A DNA stretch of 64,000 nt from Ficedula albicollis (Eukaryota; Chordata; Aves; Passeriformes; Muscicapidae). Positions within the stretch are counted from its first letter, which is position 1. Every line of letters begins with the position of its first letter. Below the pieces are notes generated by a model. It was not told the origin of the DNA, searched no databases, and saw only the letters and a list, made by a program, of their open reading frames with translations. Both the position numbers and the translations under genes were made by a program. Below are positions 42,177 through 57,062 of this stretch, one piece after another. Location: the NCBI RefSeq assembly GCF_000247815.1, contig NC_021675.1, positions 69,356,051-69,420,050 of the forward strand. Reading direction: 5' to 3'.

Positions 42177-42784
42177 GAATTTCCTTCTCCCTGCTCTCCC
42201 AGCCAGGTTTGTCCTGCTCCACAGGAAGGCTTGGCCAGCTCCCTGTGTTTACATCCCCTGAGATGCTATCAGGGCTCAGGCTCTGCCTGTACTTGCAGGA
42301 GGTAAATCCACATTCAGTCTGAAGGGTGGGGACTTTCCTCTCTCCCAAGTTCAAGACAGCTTCAGAAGAGCTGCCTCTGCTCTCCTCAGTGCTCAGGCAT
42401 CTGATCACCACTTCCATGGATTTTCAGATGTGGAAGAGAGAGGTTCATCAGCCCCTCTGGATGGTGCCAAGTGGCAGCCAAGAGAACAGAGCTGGAGATG
42501 AGGCTTCTTGCAGAAGCTCCAGAGGATTTATTTTCCATTAGGTTGTTTTTGTATTATTATCTATTTATTTAGGCAGAAGTTATTCACTCAGCACGAGCAT
42601 TTGCCATCGTGCAGGACCCACACTTCCCATGAGCCAGGAGAGTGTGGTGGGCCCCAGATTCGATGTCCTCAGGCATCAGATCTCTGGTCATCTCATTTGC
42701 TGGATGGTGGCCCTTTATACCCAGAGACCTTTGATGTTGTTCATCCCATGAGATCCTCTCTCAGTCCTCCCAAATTACAGATTT
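42177..42784. other. Stretch without recognised gene or repeat
   Basis: Unique sequence with no supported feature. Confidence 0.35.
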
Positions 42785-42930
42785 AGGGAATCATGGAATA
42801 GTTTGGGATGGAAGAGACCTTAAATTTCCTCCAATTTTCACCTCCTGGGAAATTTTGCCCATTTAAAAGCTGTCCCTGGCTTTATCCTGGAGCCCTGTGG
42901 ATGCTCCTGCAAGGACTTTCCCTAATCTTA
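42785..42930 (-). mobile_element. CR1 LINE 3' fragment, diverged
   Basis: 'gggaatcatggaatagtttg' and 'gggatggaagagaccttaaa' are the reversed CR1 terminus. The remainder is only loosely similar. Confidence 0.65.
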
Positions 42931-45500
42931 AATCAATCCTGGCTTATCAAGTGTGGTCCCAAACAAAAGCAAGAAACAAGTGGAACAAGTCTGAGGAAGG
43001 GACACTGTTCAATAAAGTTGGTCTGGAGTCTCTTGCTCCCCTCCTCCTGCTTTGTTTATTAGACCCTATTTCCTCAAAAAAAAAAAATTACCCTCAAACT
43101 CAAATTTTTTCCATCACTCCACCCTACAACTAAATCCATGTGTTAGAGGGAAGTGGCTGCTCCTGGTGAGGTGGGAATTGCCTTGTAATCCCGACATAGC
43201 TGCCCAGAGGGGAGTAAAATCCCTGAAACTGCTGAGTCTTGGGAGGATGCCAGTGGCAGATCACTGGAGCTGTCAGCTCCAGCTCCTGCTCAGCCTCGTG
43301 CCCAAGCACGCCCCAGAAATGTGCCTGGGTTGGATCCCACCTGCAAACTCCAAGTGCTCCTGGACAGGCTGTTCCTAGCAAAAGCCCAGCCCAGGGGCTG
43401 GCAGAGCTCTGGGACGAGACAGTGAGTGTGTGTGTGTGGCTGGCTGAGCCTGCAAGGGACAGCTTGGACTCATTCCCAGTTTGGAGCATTCCAGGCTCTT
43501 CATGGCTGATGTTCTCCAGATGTTTTGCATTGCTGCCTCATGTGGAAACCCTCTGGCCCCAGGGCTGAATCCTGCTCAGCCCTCCACATTACAGGAGGAG
43601 GAGGGGATTTTACATGGCTCTATCCACACCATTTATTCTATTTAAAGCATGAATCAACCCTGGGATGCACCACAGCTGCCCCAAAAGTGCCTATTCCCAT
43701 ACCTGCTCATCCTTTTGAACTCCTTTATTCCCAAGGAAACACCACACGTGTGATCACCCCCCTCCCCACAATCCCATCCAGTGCTGTAAAGCAGAAAGAC
43801 ACGGATACAGCCTCTGGCTTAGGAAGTCCTGAAGCAGCAAATTGCCGGAAAGGGAGAGAACACAATGTGGAAAGCATTCCCCTGGCTTGGCCCTCAGCTC
43901 GCATTCCTGCAGAGCAGCTCCCCCAGCCCCAGCCAGGGGATGGATAGCAGCAGAGCTGGACTGTGGCTCTGAGCCAGCAGGAGCTCCCCTGCCACTGTGC
44001 TTGCATGTTCCTGTCTGTGCTGCCCATTTCTGCTGGGGTTTGTTGAATCTAGATGGTTTCACTCCCTGCCTGTGTCTCTGATGAGTGGGATGAGGTGTTG
44101 GTGCACTCCTAAGGGATAAGGGGGATCTGGTTGCCCTCCCTCATGTCTTGGTCTAGTTTGGTCCCTGAAGTGACAATCTAATGTTCCATCCCCACCAGGG
44201 ATGTGGGTTTGGCAGCATGGTTGCAGTGGGACATCCCATTCCTGAGCACCAGTCACCATACAGCCAAAGGACACGGTTTGACTTCCATTTAGGAAAATTC
44301 CTCATCTACTATTAACAGATATTTCAAGACACCCCTCCTTTATCCATCTCCCTCCTCCTTCCTCCACACTCCACACATCACTGAGGGTGAGAGCAATCCT
44401 CTACTCTCTGCAATCTTCCCATTGCTGGGGCTGCTTCCACCTGAGCCCACCTTTCCATTTGCTCTTCCCTTGTGCCAGTGCTGGTTCCTGCCAGGACAAG
44501 GGCACTCAGCCTCAATGAGGGTGTTGTTCCCAGAGCAGGAGGGTGCAGGCAGAGCTCAGTGGTGTTAATGGGGTCAGGGAGGGTCTGGCTGCCTGATGGG
44601 AATTCCCAACTGCTTCTTCCTCTCCTCTCAGGAACCACCTGCATCCTCCAGCAAACGCTCCCTGCTCCAGAAGAAAGCCCTTGAAAAGTTTTCCTGACCT
44701 CAGCGGCAGGAAAACCCTCATGGCAATCAGCTCTCCATCCTGACAGTGCTGAGCCCAGCTCCAGCCTGTGCCAGGCACCCCAAACTGCCAGGGACATTCC
44801 CAGCCTGTGGCTCTGGGCCCCACAGCCCCAACTCCCCTAAATGAAGCTTTCAGCATTCCCTGGTGATGTCCAGGTTGGTCGTTTTTCCCTGGCCCATTTT
44901 TAGTCTGGGGCAGGAGGAAGAGGATGGGCCCACATGGATACAGGTTGTGTTATTTCACCTCCAGGCACCTGCACACAGGCTCCCACCCAATTTACTTCCC
45001 AGCCTGGATGCAAGCAGCGACTTCCTGAATTCCCCTTTCTATTGGGGCTGGCAGGATCCTGTGCTGCAGCCAAGCCCCTTGGAGCATGATGAAGAGGAAG
45101 AGCTGCAGGGTTTTGGTTGCCACCCAGGAGCAACACCTGCTCCACCTGATCCAGGGATCACCTTGGGTGGATGCAAAGGCCAAGGAGGGAGGTGGGAGCT
45201 GGATCAGCTCCGGGCAAGCCCTGCCAAAACAGTGTCATTACTTGACTCACAAAGTCATTAATGAATCAAAAGCTCCCGGCTAATTGCTGTTATGAGGAAG
45301 AGGAAGAGTCTGTGCTGCTCCACCCTGCTCTGCATTGGGCTGGCCAGGGGTAGAACCAGCGTGGAAGGGGTGGAGAAGAGGTGTGAGGAAGCAGGGCTGG
45401 TGGTACCGGCTGAGCAACGCCAGCACAGCAGGGAGGGAGCGAGGGAGGCTCCCCACATCCCCCTCAGAGCCAGAGATGGGATGGGCACTCGCTGATATTT
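42931..45500. other. Long stretch without recognised gene or repeat
   Basis: 2.5 kb of unique sequence. Overlapping open frames up to ~140 codons show no recognisable domains and no consistent splice context. Confidence 0.4.
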
Positions 45501-45575
45501 ATAGAATCATAAAATCATTAATGCTGGGAAAGGACTCTGAGATCATCCAGCCCCACGGTTTACCAACAAGTGTCC
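45501..45575 (-). mobile_element. Very short CR1 terminus
   Basis: 'tagaatcataaaatcattaa' and 'ggactctgagatcatccag' are the reversed terminal octamer region and 3' end of a CR1. Confidence 0.75.
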
Positions 45576-45949
45576 TTGGCTGAGAGGGGACAGGGTCACT
45601 CTCGGGTCAGCAGGGCCACCCCAGAGACCTCAAGTGGAAGGAGGGGAGAAGAGGAGGCTAGGAATGGGGAGAGCAAGCAGTCAGGATGGATGAAAAAGGG
45701 AAAAAACAGAAGAGCGAATATACAGAAGAGTGAAAATACAGAAGACTGAAAATACAGAAGGGGGAAGTGGGTATTTTTCAAGTGAGGGCTGCCCAGGACC
45801 TGGCAGTGCTGTGCCATGGGCTCTGGGACCAAGGAAAGGGATGATCTGCAGGAACCCAACCCTTCCTGTGCCCACCAGGTCTTCCCCAACTTGGCCAGGT
45901 TGGTGATGCTGAAGGTCCCCCGGACCACAGAAGAAAAGATGTGGGGGTA

Positions 45950-46165
45950 GATCAGAGAATCATGGGATCATTAAGGTTAGAAAAGCCCTCTAAGATCACC
46001 AAGTACAACTGCTCCCCCAGCACTGCCAATCCCACCACTGACCCACGTCCCCAAGTGCCACGTCCACATGGCTTTTAAATCCCTCCAGGGATGGGGATTC
46101 CACCACTGCTCTGGGAACCTCTGAGGGTTTGACCATCCTTTCAGATAAATTTTCAGAGGAGCAGG
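45950..46165 (-). mobile_element. CR1 LINE 3' fragment
   Basis: 'cagagaatcatgggatcatt', 'ccctctaagatcaccaagta', 'gcttttaaatccctccagg' and 'gggaacctctgagggtttga' appear in the order of a reversed CR1 3' end. Confidence 0.88.
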
Positions 46166-46995
46166 AGGTCCTGACAGGCTGTGGGAGGCAGTGACAGGGC
46201 TGCTGCCACCACTCCAGCCTCCACCTACTTTCCAGGGACACTTCAGTCCCATCCCTGCACTTGTCACCCCATTTGAACTGCCGTGACAACAGATCTGCCG
46301 TGGCATTCCAGCACTGCCAGAGAGGAATGAGAGGAGAAAGGAGACATCTTCCACCTTCCTGTGGGACAGACCCACCCTCCCTTATCACCCCATCTCCATA
46401 AGGTCCAGGCATGCAGCTGGGCTGGATTGAATGCCTTCACTCATCCAATAGGAAAAACAGGATTTTCTCATACATACAGCAAGGTGTTATTAGCAGGAAC
46501 ACATGGACAGGGAGAAAACGAGCAGTGTGGTTCCCTCCGTGGCCAGGGAGGGAATCAGATGCATCCCCACAGCCCCAATTAGCTGAATTTGGGTGCCCCC
46601 ATCCCGCATCCCCCCTCTGCCAGCACACAGGCAGGAAGGACTCTGCCCTTCCAGCCTTTCCCTTCCACTGAGGGGACTTCCTTGGCCGTGTCCCCATGCA
46701 GGCAGCAGCGTTTCCCAAAGGGAAACTGAGGCAGGGAGGGTGGTGCACCAGAGGAGCTGCTCTCTGTAGCTGGCAGTAGATCCTGGGCATAAAGTAACTC
46801 CAGCTCTGGAGTCACAACGGACACCCTGCCTTGCCCATGTCCAGAGGGCCATTTTTGGGTGTTTTTTATTTTCTGTCATCCAGGGAAAGAGGCTGGACAT
46901 GCCCTGGCTGTGTATGCTGGCAGCCCAGAAAGCCCCCATGTGCCCTGGGCTGATCCCCCAGCGTGGGCAGCAGGGGAGGGGGTGGGATTTTGCTC
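46166..46995. other. Stretch without recognised gene or repeat
   Basis: Unique sequence with no supported feature. Confidence 0.4.
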
Positions 46996-47575
46996 CTCTG
47001 CCCTGCTCAGGTGAGACCCCACCTGAAGAGCTGCCTCCAGCCCTGGGACCCCAGACATCAGAGGGACGTGGAGCTCTGGAGAGAGTCCAGAGGCCACAGA
47101 GCTGCTCCAAGGGCTGGAGCCCCTCTGCTCTGAGCCAGGCTGGGAGAGCTGGGGGTGGTCACCTGGAGAGGAGAAGGCTCCAGGGAGAGCTCAGAGCCCC
47201 TTGCAGGGCCTAAAGGGGCTCCAGGAGAGCTGGAGAGAGAAAGAAGTGCAAGAAGTGTAAGAAGTGCAAGAAGTGCAAGTGCAAGAAGTGCAAGAGCCTG
47301 CACTTTTCTCACCAGGAAAAAAGGGAATAGTTTAATAGTTTCACAATGACAGAGGGCAGGGTTAGATCGATATTAGGAAGAAATTGCTCCCTGTGAGTGT
47401 GGGGAGGCTCTGGCACAGGTTCCCCAGAGAGGCTGTGGCTGCCCCACCCCTGCAAGAATCCAAGGCCAGGTTGGGAACAACCAGATCTAGAGGAAGCTGT
47501 CCCTGAGCATGGCAGGGGGGCTGGAACAAGACGAGCTTTTAGGTCCCTTCCCACCCAAACAATTCCATGACGCCG
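46996..47575 (+). mobile_element. CR1 LINE 3' fragment split by a nonamer repeat
   Basis: Sense CR1: 'gtgagaccccacctgaagag', 'gagctctggagagagtccag', 'atattaggaagaaattgctc', 'ctctggcacaggttcccca' and 'ggtcccttcccacccaaac'. An insertion of GAAGTGCAA repeats at about 47237-47295 separates the two halves. This is among the longest CR1 pieces in the window. Confidence 0.92.
47237..47295. repeat. 9-bp tandem repeat (GAAGTGCAA)n inside CR1
   Basis: About six units of GAAGTGCAA with small variants ('gaagtgtaa', one partial unit). Confidence 0.92.
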
Positions 47576-49418
<1,843 letters not shown>

Positions 49419-49500
49419 TGTCACAGCACTGCCCATCCCAGTGTCCCTGCTGTCGCAGTACCAGGGATGCTCATCCCGGTATTCCTGCTGTTACAGACGC
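49419..49500. repeat. Right end of the GC-rich minisatellite
   Basis: Continues the unit seen at 47920-48027 ('cactgcccatcccagtgtcc') with increasing divergence ('tgctcatcccggtattcctg'). Confidence 0.85.
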
Positions 49501-49626
49501 GTCCAGCTCTCCACGCAGCCTGGAGAGGGAAGGAAGAGGAAAAAGAGGATCAGCTTCCCTTGCACGTCCGGAACATCCTCGGACCAGCGCGTGACACTGG
49601 CTCTGGGTGACATCCCAGCTCCAGGG

Positions 49627-49655
49627 TGATGTCATTTCCCCCACAAGTGATGTCA
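49627..49655. promoter_or_regulatory. Pair of CRE/ATF-like sites 21 bp apart
   Basis: TGATGTCA occurs at 49627-49634 and again at 49648-49655, two helical turns apart, just before a CACGTCC. Variant CRE sites of this form bind ATF/CREB or AP-1 family proteins. The surroundings are CpG-rich, which suits a promoter, but no transcript is identified. Confidence 0.3.
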
Positions 49656-49689
49656 CGTCCACGGGAAAGGGACAGGGATGGGGACAGCT

Positions 49690-50868
<1,179 letters not shown>

Positions 50869-51225
50869 GCCTTGTTCCGTGGGGAAGGGACCCTTCTCCA
50901 TCCCCGCTGTGCACCCCTCTGTGGGGCAGGGTTCCTCTTGCAGCTCCGCTTTGGGCAGGACCCTCCCTCTGCGCCTTGTTCTGTGGGGAAGGGTCTCTCC
51001 TCCATCCCCTCTGTGGGCTGTATCCTCTCACTCTGCCTTGTTCTGTGGGGGAAGGATCCTCTTCCAGCCCTTCTGTGCAGTGGGAACCCTCCCTGTGCCT
51101 TGTTCTGTGGGGAAGGGTCTCTCCTCCATCCCCTCTGTGGGCTGTACCCTCTCCCTGTGCCTTGTTCTATGGGACAGGGTCTGTTTTCCAGCCCTTTGTG
51201 GGGCAGGACTCTCTCCCTCCATCCC
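50869..51225. repeat. 62-bp minisatellite, several diverged units
   Basis: 'gccttgttctgtggggaagg' recurs at 50973, 51035, 51097 and 51159 with a constant 62-bp spacing. More diverged units lie to the left, starting from 50869. Units alternate between 'tctcctccatcccctctgtg' and 'atcctcttccagcccttctg' forms. All long frames through it are period artefacts with Leu/Pro/Cys-rich translations. Confidence 0.88.
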
Positions 51226-51399
51226 ACCCCCTCCTCAGCAGCTCCCATGGGGACAGGGTCCATCTCTCTCTGCTCCACAGTCCCCTCTGGGCCAGGGACC
51301 TCCACAGCCCCCATGTCCCTTCAGACCCCTGAGGGGACACCCTCAGGGGGTCTGGGCTGTGCTTTGGGGGTGTCTGGCAGCACTGTAGGGCTGCCATGA

Positions 51400-52417
51400 G
51401 GTCCCGCTTGTGGGGCGGAGGGGACAGCCCAGAGCAGGGCACAGCCATGGACTGGGACCGCGTTGTCCCGGAGGGATGGGGCGGCACAAAGGGACAGGGG
51501 ACATGTCCCCACCCAGACCCATCCCGCCCGGCGAGGGGGAGCTCCTGGGGTCCCACCCCACGCTCGGCTCAGGGTCCCCCGGTCACCTCTGTCGCCGCTG
51601 GCTCGGAATCAGACACGTCCCCTTCTTTACTGGGGCCGAGACAGGACGCTGCGGGTTTCTTCTGCTTTAAAAGAAAACCAAAAAAAAAAAACCAACTCGA
51701 AAACCACCCAGAAATGGGAAAAGCTGCTTTTTTGGAGTTACACTGGGCTGCTGTTCTGCCGTGCACGTCCGTACCCTCCCTGCATCCGCCGCCTTGGCAG
51801 GGGACGTGCGTGGGACCCTGGGGACTGGAAAGCGACGGGTAAAAATTCACCTCCTGCGGTTTGGGGTTTTGGTGTGTTTTTTTTGTTGTCGTTCGTTCAG
51901 TTCAGCTTGTCTTTGTCTTGGAGGAGAGCCCGCGTGGGTCTGGGTCGCCCCACGAGCGGCGCCGGCTCCGTCGGATGTGCCAGCGTGTGTGTCCGGGGGT
52001 TGCTTCTCCCCTCCCGTGCACACCTTTGGCAGGAGGCTTGGATGACATCTTGCTCTGGCACGCTCCTCGCCTTTGATCTCGAGTTTCCTGCCATGGATAA
52101 CGTGTTCGGCAACACGCGAGCCCGGCTCCGCAGCTGCCGGGGAGGGCGATGCGGGTGTCTCCTCCTCCTCCTCCTCCTCCTCCTCCTCGTCCCGGTTTTC
52201 CCCAGCTGGCTCCTGCCTACAGCTCCCGGCTTTCCTTTGTTTCGGGTGCCGCCAGGACGGGCTCTCACAGCCCAAGGATGCTCTGAGCGGAGCAAAGCCA
52301 AGCACAAAAAGACACCCCCCCCATCCCATCCCTTTGTTTCCGGGTGTTTGCGGGCTCAGCTGGTTTTACACAGCGGCGTTTCGAGTACCCAGACAGATAA
52401 ACCGACTACTCAATGTC

Positions 52418-52420
<3 letters not shown>
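51400..52420. promoter_or_regulatory. CpG-island-like region
   Basis: About 1 kb with many retained CpGs ('cgagcggcgccggctccgtc', 'aacacgcgagcccggctccg', 'gccgtgcacgtccgtacc'). This is markedly denser than the rest of the window, so a promoter/first-exon region is likely. A plus-strand ATG at 52093 with a good context (CCATGG) opens a frame. Its hydrophobic stretch is only the Leu run encoded by the CTC microsatellite at 52159-52188. The same repeat gives a poly-Glu run on the minus strand. Neither frame is credited as a gene. Confidence 0.55.
52159..52188. repeat. CTC trinucleotide microsatellite
   Basis: Ten perfect CTC units within the CpG-rich region. Confidence 0.97.
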
Positions 52421-52785
<365 letters not shown>

Positions 52786-53079
52786 CGTATTCGGAGTTCT
52801 TTTGGGTGCTTTAGTTTGCAGGGAGCACATCCCGGGTGCAGGCTGTGCCGGAGGGATGCGGCAGCTTCCTGGGAACGGGGTGAATTTGCCAGAAGCGTAA
52901 CTGGAAGCGTGGTTGTCCTCTGGTGTCCTCCTCACATCTCCTCGGGTGAGCAGAGCCATAAGCTCTCCACCACACTGAAATCTGGGATCACCAGCCCTTC
53001 TCCTGGGAGAACTCTGACCCTGGTTTGTAAAACCCACTGCCAGCAGCAGCTTTGGGGACAGAGGAAGGTGAACAAAACC

Positions 53080-53570
53080 CACTGATGGCTGAAATCAGCC
53101 TTTTTAAAATATATATACTTGATTTTATAGAAAGCAAAATATAAATTCTAATATTATTATCATAATTATTTTTTAGATTCTTACTGCTGTTTCATTTCCC
53201 TCAGGTGTTGGGCTTAATAGCGAAACCATCACCTGAATTAATTTGAATGCTATTTTTTTTGCACAACAGATGTACACAAAGCACGTTAAGCGTGTCAAAT
53301 AGCCCCTGAGTAAATCATGTTGTTTGCTCTATTACTTTATTCATGCAGGTTCGATGCTCCAGCTGATGCATCTGGAGTGCTGTGCCATCTGGAGCAAAAA
53401 TTAAATACAAATTTGGCCTCTGGCCTGGAAAAATAACAACCCCTTGCCCCACTAATAATCGGCAGTGGAAGGATAGAGCCCCTGACAGAAGAACTGTCAG
53501 AGATTGCTTGGGGGCAATGTGGAAGAGACCCAAAATGCACTAATTGAGGTATTTAAAACATATTTAAAAA
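53080..53570. other. Conserved-noncoding-element-like region
   Basis: Unique AT-rich sequence with varied, non-repetitive wording and repeated homeobox-like cores ('gaattaatttgaatgc' and 'cccactaataatcggc'). It has no CR1 or LTR similarity and no convincing reading frame. Such stretches often prove to be deeply conserved enhancers. This is judged by composition only. Confidence 0.35.
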
Positions 53571-55661
53571 GGGAAAATACATGCTTCTAGCCCTATGTGG
53601 CAGAAGCAGGCAGGAGCAATGATGTGATCCCGTTACCAAGTCATGGGGGCTGTTACTGGCAGGTGACAGTCCTGATCCTGAGCAGGTGCTGGAGCTGCTG
53701 GACGTGTGTGTGGTGGTGATTTCCCACATCTCCCAGCCTTGCTGCTGAAGGAAATCCCCTCCACAACCTCTCAAAGCTCTGCTCCACCACTGCTGGGCTC
53801 AGGTTTGCTGATTTTGTCCCCGTTCACCAAGGCTGGGTTGGATACTCCAGGTCTGCTGTTTGGGTTGCTGGCATTGCAGTTTGGTCACAGGCTGTCTCAG
53901 ATTTGGGGGGAACAAGATGTGGAGGTGGGTCAGCTCTGCTAGAACTTACTGCTTGTGCATCCCAGGCTCAGATCCAGGTGTGATTGGAGATAACTGTGAT
54001 GGACCAGCTGTGAAGGACACCTTGGGGTCAGTGTGCTCTGAGTGTTGTGGGATCTGTTGGACCTTCAGATGAGGAATATCGTGTGCCACATGGGAAATGA
54101 GGTGATGGCTGCTGGTTGCTGCAGTCACCTTGGCTGGAGAATGGTCCTGGCCCTGTCCTGGGGGAGAGGCAGGTGATAGGGTGGAGGAGGAGGATGATTC
54201 CATGGTGAGGAAGCAGCAGAGCTGCTCAGGACTGTGGAGCTGAACCAAGCCTGGAGGTTTGACCCAAGAAGAGCTGACTTCCAGCTGCTTTCCTGGACTA
54301 AATGATGTGTGGGATTACAGGAGAACACCCAGCTTTGCTTGGAGGGCATTTGTGCTTCTGGACCATCTCTCCAGACGTTCCCCCTTGGGCCACCCCTCCC
54401 AGTGACCTGCTGTCACCTCCACTTGGGCTGTGTGGCAGAAGACATGTGATTTGCTCACAGCCATAAAACAACACTTGGATGTGGAAAAGGTGGAGAGAGG
54501 CACAGCTGGTGCTTGTTTCATGTTCCCACCACCTGCACCTGGAACCTTCTGCCTTGGGGTTACAGGGCTGAGACCCTCCCCTGCCTTGCCAGGCTCCTGC
54601 TGCACAGTAAACCCAAACAAGTCCATTCTTTGGGCCATGGCAGGAGATGCAGATCCTTCTGGTGATCCTTAGCCAATTTGAACTGTTGGTGTGGAAGCTT
54701 GGAGGGTGTTTCTTGGGGTTGAAGCTCCCCTGGTCTCAGCAGTGGTTGGTGTGGCTGAGCTGGGTTTGTTTGTTTTTGTTCCTGCAATCATTCCCCTTAA
54801 GCTGAGTGTTGTTGACATAAGATAAGATCGGTTGTCACAGCCGTCCCCTCCCCTGTTACTGTTGCCCTGAAACTGCTCAGACTCAAGTCAGGAGTGGCCG
54901 TGTCCCCACCCCGAGTCGCTGACAGGGCTCTAAAGCAGCATCAGCGATGATGTGAGACGGGGATAACTGCAAGTGAGCCCAGTCATCGCCTGAGCCCGGC
55001 AGGTGCTGCTCAGTGGGTTGAGAAATGCCAGGGATCCCACGGAAAACGCGCTTCAGGAGAGGATCCAAACCCATGAGGCTTTGCTACAGCCATGGGCAGT
55101 GCTGATTTGCTTCCTGATGTGAGGGATGGGAAAGCCTTGACATTGCCAGTGGGCTGGAGCAGGGCCTGTTCCTCCATCCCAGGGTGCAGCAGTCCCCTCT
55201 GGAGATGGAGCTGCCTCATTCTTGGATGCTGTTCCCTCTGGAACAGTAACACAGGCAATGTGTCATTTTTCTACTTATCTGGCATGTTTAAACTCCATCA
55301 AAGAACAAAAAACAATCCTAAAGGGTTCCAACCACTGTTCCTGCTCATGAATGGTTGTGGTGCTGAAGGGATGGCAAGGGGAGCCTGGCCCTAATGCCGG
55401 TGTGTGGATGGGCAGTGGGAGCTCACAGGCCAAATTAGCTGGAAGAAGCTGGCTCAGCATAGCCAAAGGTTGTGAGGTCTCATGTTGCTCCAGTGCCAGA
55501 GCTGCAGCTGAATCAGGCTGTGGAAAAAGCAGAGACATTGAGAAAGCAGGAGGAACAGCAAGGGCAGGGTGGTAGGAAGCCTAGGCAGGGATGTCCTGCT
55601 TTTTCTGTTCCAGCTTCAGGACTGTGAGTGTGAGAAGCAAGCAGGAATGACTCCTCCAGGC
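53571..55661. other. Stretch without recognised gene or repeat
   Basis: Two kb of unique sequence; open frames up to ~107 codons with no recognisable domain. Confidence 0.4.
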
Positions 55662-56135
55662 TTATTTTGGCTTTAGTTTTGTTTTTGGGTTGATTTGCAG
55701 GACACCAGGACTGCTGATAATTTGGGTTTTCCTGGCTCCGAGGAGAAAAAGGATCTTTGCACGGGATAATCTTGGAGGCCCACCCCAATGTTTGAGGGAC
55801 AGTGTGCTAGCCAGGTTCTTCAGAGTGCTGTTTCCACCAAGGCAGGGGATGGAGATCCATGTGGCAGCGCAGGCATAAGGGTTATTGATGTGTTGGAAAC
55901 CATGAAAACCCCTGAGAATGGTCATGTAGGAATAGAACTTCTCCAAAGAGGTGGTGGGGTTGATAACCCAACTGAAATGCAGCTGCACCAAGGCCAACTG
56001 CATGGTCACCAACAGGAGAAGGAGCTGGAAGCCACTGTGCATCAGGAAGGCTGTGACATTGCGGCCAGCACAGAGCCACGTGGGATGACTCAAACAAATG
56101 GATTGCTGCAGTGGATGGGGATAACTTTCCATCAT
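55662..56135 (-). pseudogene. Protein-like open frame of unknown family, possible exon or pseudogene
   Basis: The 157-codon minus-strand frame contains a stretch that does not look random. After an N-glycosylation-type NVT it has a hydrophobic segment (LLLLLVTMQLALVQLHF, about residues 38-54) and then a mixed polar segment rich in F, Y, H and N (for example YSYMTILRGFHGFQHI). Codon choice favours C or G in third position. The last ~60 residues are low in information. The family is not recognised. A CR1 fragment starts immediately upstream of its ATG, so the true 5' part is missing or lies elsewhere. It may be an exon remnant or chance. Confidence 0.25.
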
Positions 56136-56137
56136 TT

Positions 56138-56590
56138 GCCAGCAGCCCTGGCTAACTGGGAGGTCCCAGCTGACTGGAAGTGAGCAGATGTGACACAGCT
56201 ACGGGAAGGGCAGGACTGTCAGTCAGGTGACAGGAGCAGATCACGCAGCACCAACAGGGCAATCAGAGCATCTGGGGCAGCCAGTGTGAGTTTGTGACAT
56301 GCAGGTCCTGCCTGACCAACCTGATCTCCTTCTATGCCAAGGTGACGTGCTTTGGTGGATGAGGGAGAGGCTGTGGGTGTATCTATCTGGACTTTGGCAG
56401 GGCCTTTGACACCACTTTTTCGTGGAAGGGGCTGAAGTCACCATCCCTGGAGGGATTTAAGAGCTGTGTAGAAGTGGCACTTGGGGACACGGGTTAGTGA
56501 AGGCCTTGGCACTGCTTGGTTAGCAGTTGGACTCGATGGCCTTAGAGAGCTTTTCCAACCTAAACGATTCCCTGATTCTGTGATTTTATT
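56138..56590 (+). mobile_element. Rearranged CR1 LINE with pieces of ORF2 and the 3' end
   Basis: Three CR1 segments lie in order but with internal deletions. The first encodes the reverse-transcriptase motif EVPADWK (near 56160). The second encodes CLTNLISFY (near 56310) and, after a frameshift and stop, YLDFGRAFDT, where functional CR1 has YLDFSKAFDTV. The third, from about 56425, is the 3' end with 'catccctggagggatttaag' and 'ttccaacctaaacgattcc'. It is the only place in the window where CR1 coding sequence, and not only the 3' terminus, is visible. Confidence 0.9.
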
Positions 56591-56967
56591 ATCCCCTCAG
56601 AGGATTAATCCCACTGCTAATGCAGCTTTTCACTCGCAAAGCGCTTTAGAGGAAGTCGCGCCAGGAGAGCGCTTGGAGAGAGAAACTGAAAGTGCTGAGC
56701 AGGAGGGAGCTGCCCTCCCGGTTCCAGCCCTCCCACTGCTGCTCTACCAGCCTGTGCAGTAGGACTGGGTTTCCCAGCTTCTTGGCTCACGGGAGTATTT
56801 CAGGGAAAATACGAGAGCTCTGTAGCTGTGCAGCTTCCCAGGCGTGGAACCAGGGCATTTCAGCTCTCCACTGAAATCCAGGAGGAGCAGCCTGGCAGGT
56901 AAGGGAGAGGGTGAAGCCAAATTACCCATCCAAACTGGGTTGGAGGGATCAGAGTCTCCCACCGTAC

Positions 56968-57062
56968 AACTTCAACTACAACAAATCCACCTGAGTGGAT
57001 CGAGTGGACTGTGTCACCTTCAACTACAACAAATCCACCTGAGTGGATCAAGTGGACTGTAC
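56968..57062. repeat. 48-bp tandem duplication
   Basis: 'ttcaactacaacaaatccac' occurs at 56971 and 57019, followed by the same 'ctgagtggatcragtggactgt' in both copies. Confidence 0.9.

Noticed and set aside
51847..52329. Minus-strand 160-codon frame with a Glu run
   Set aside because: The acidic run is the reverse of the same CTC microsatellite, and the rest shows no recognisable family.
53338..53365. tRNA B-box-like 'aggttcgatgctcc'
   Set aside because: No A-box or cloverleaf arms are found at the required distance.
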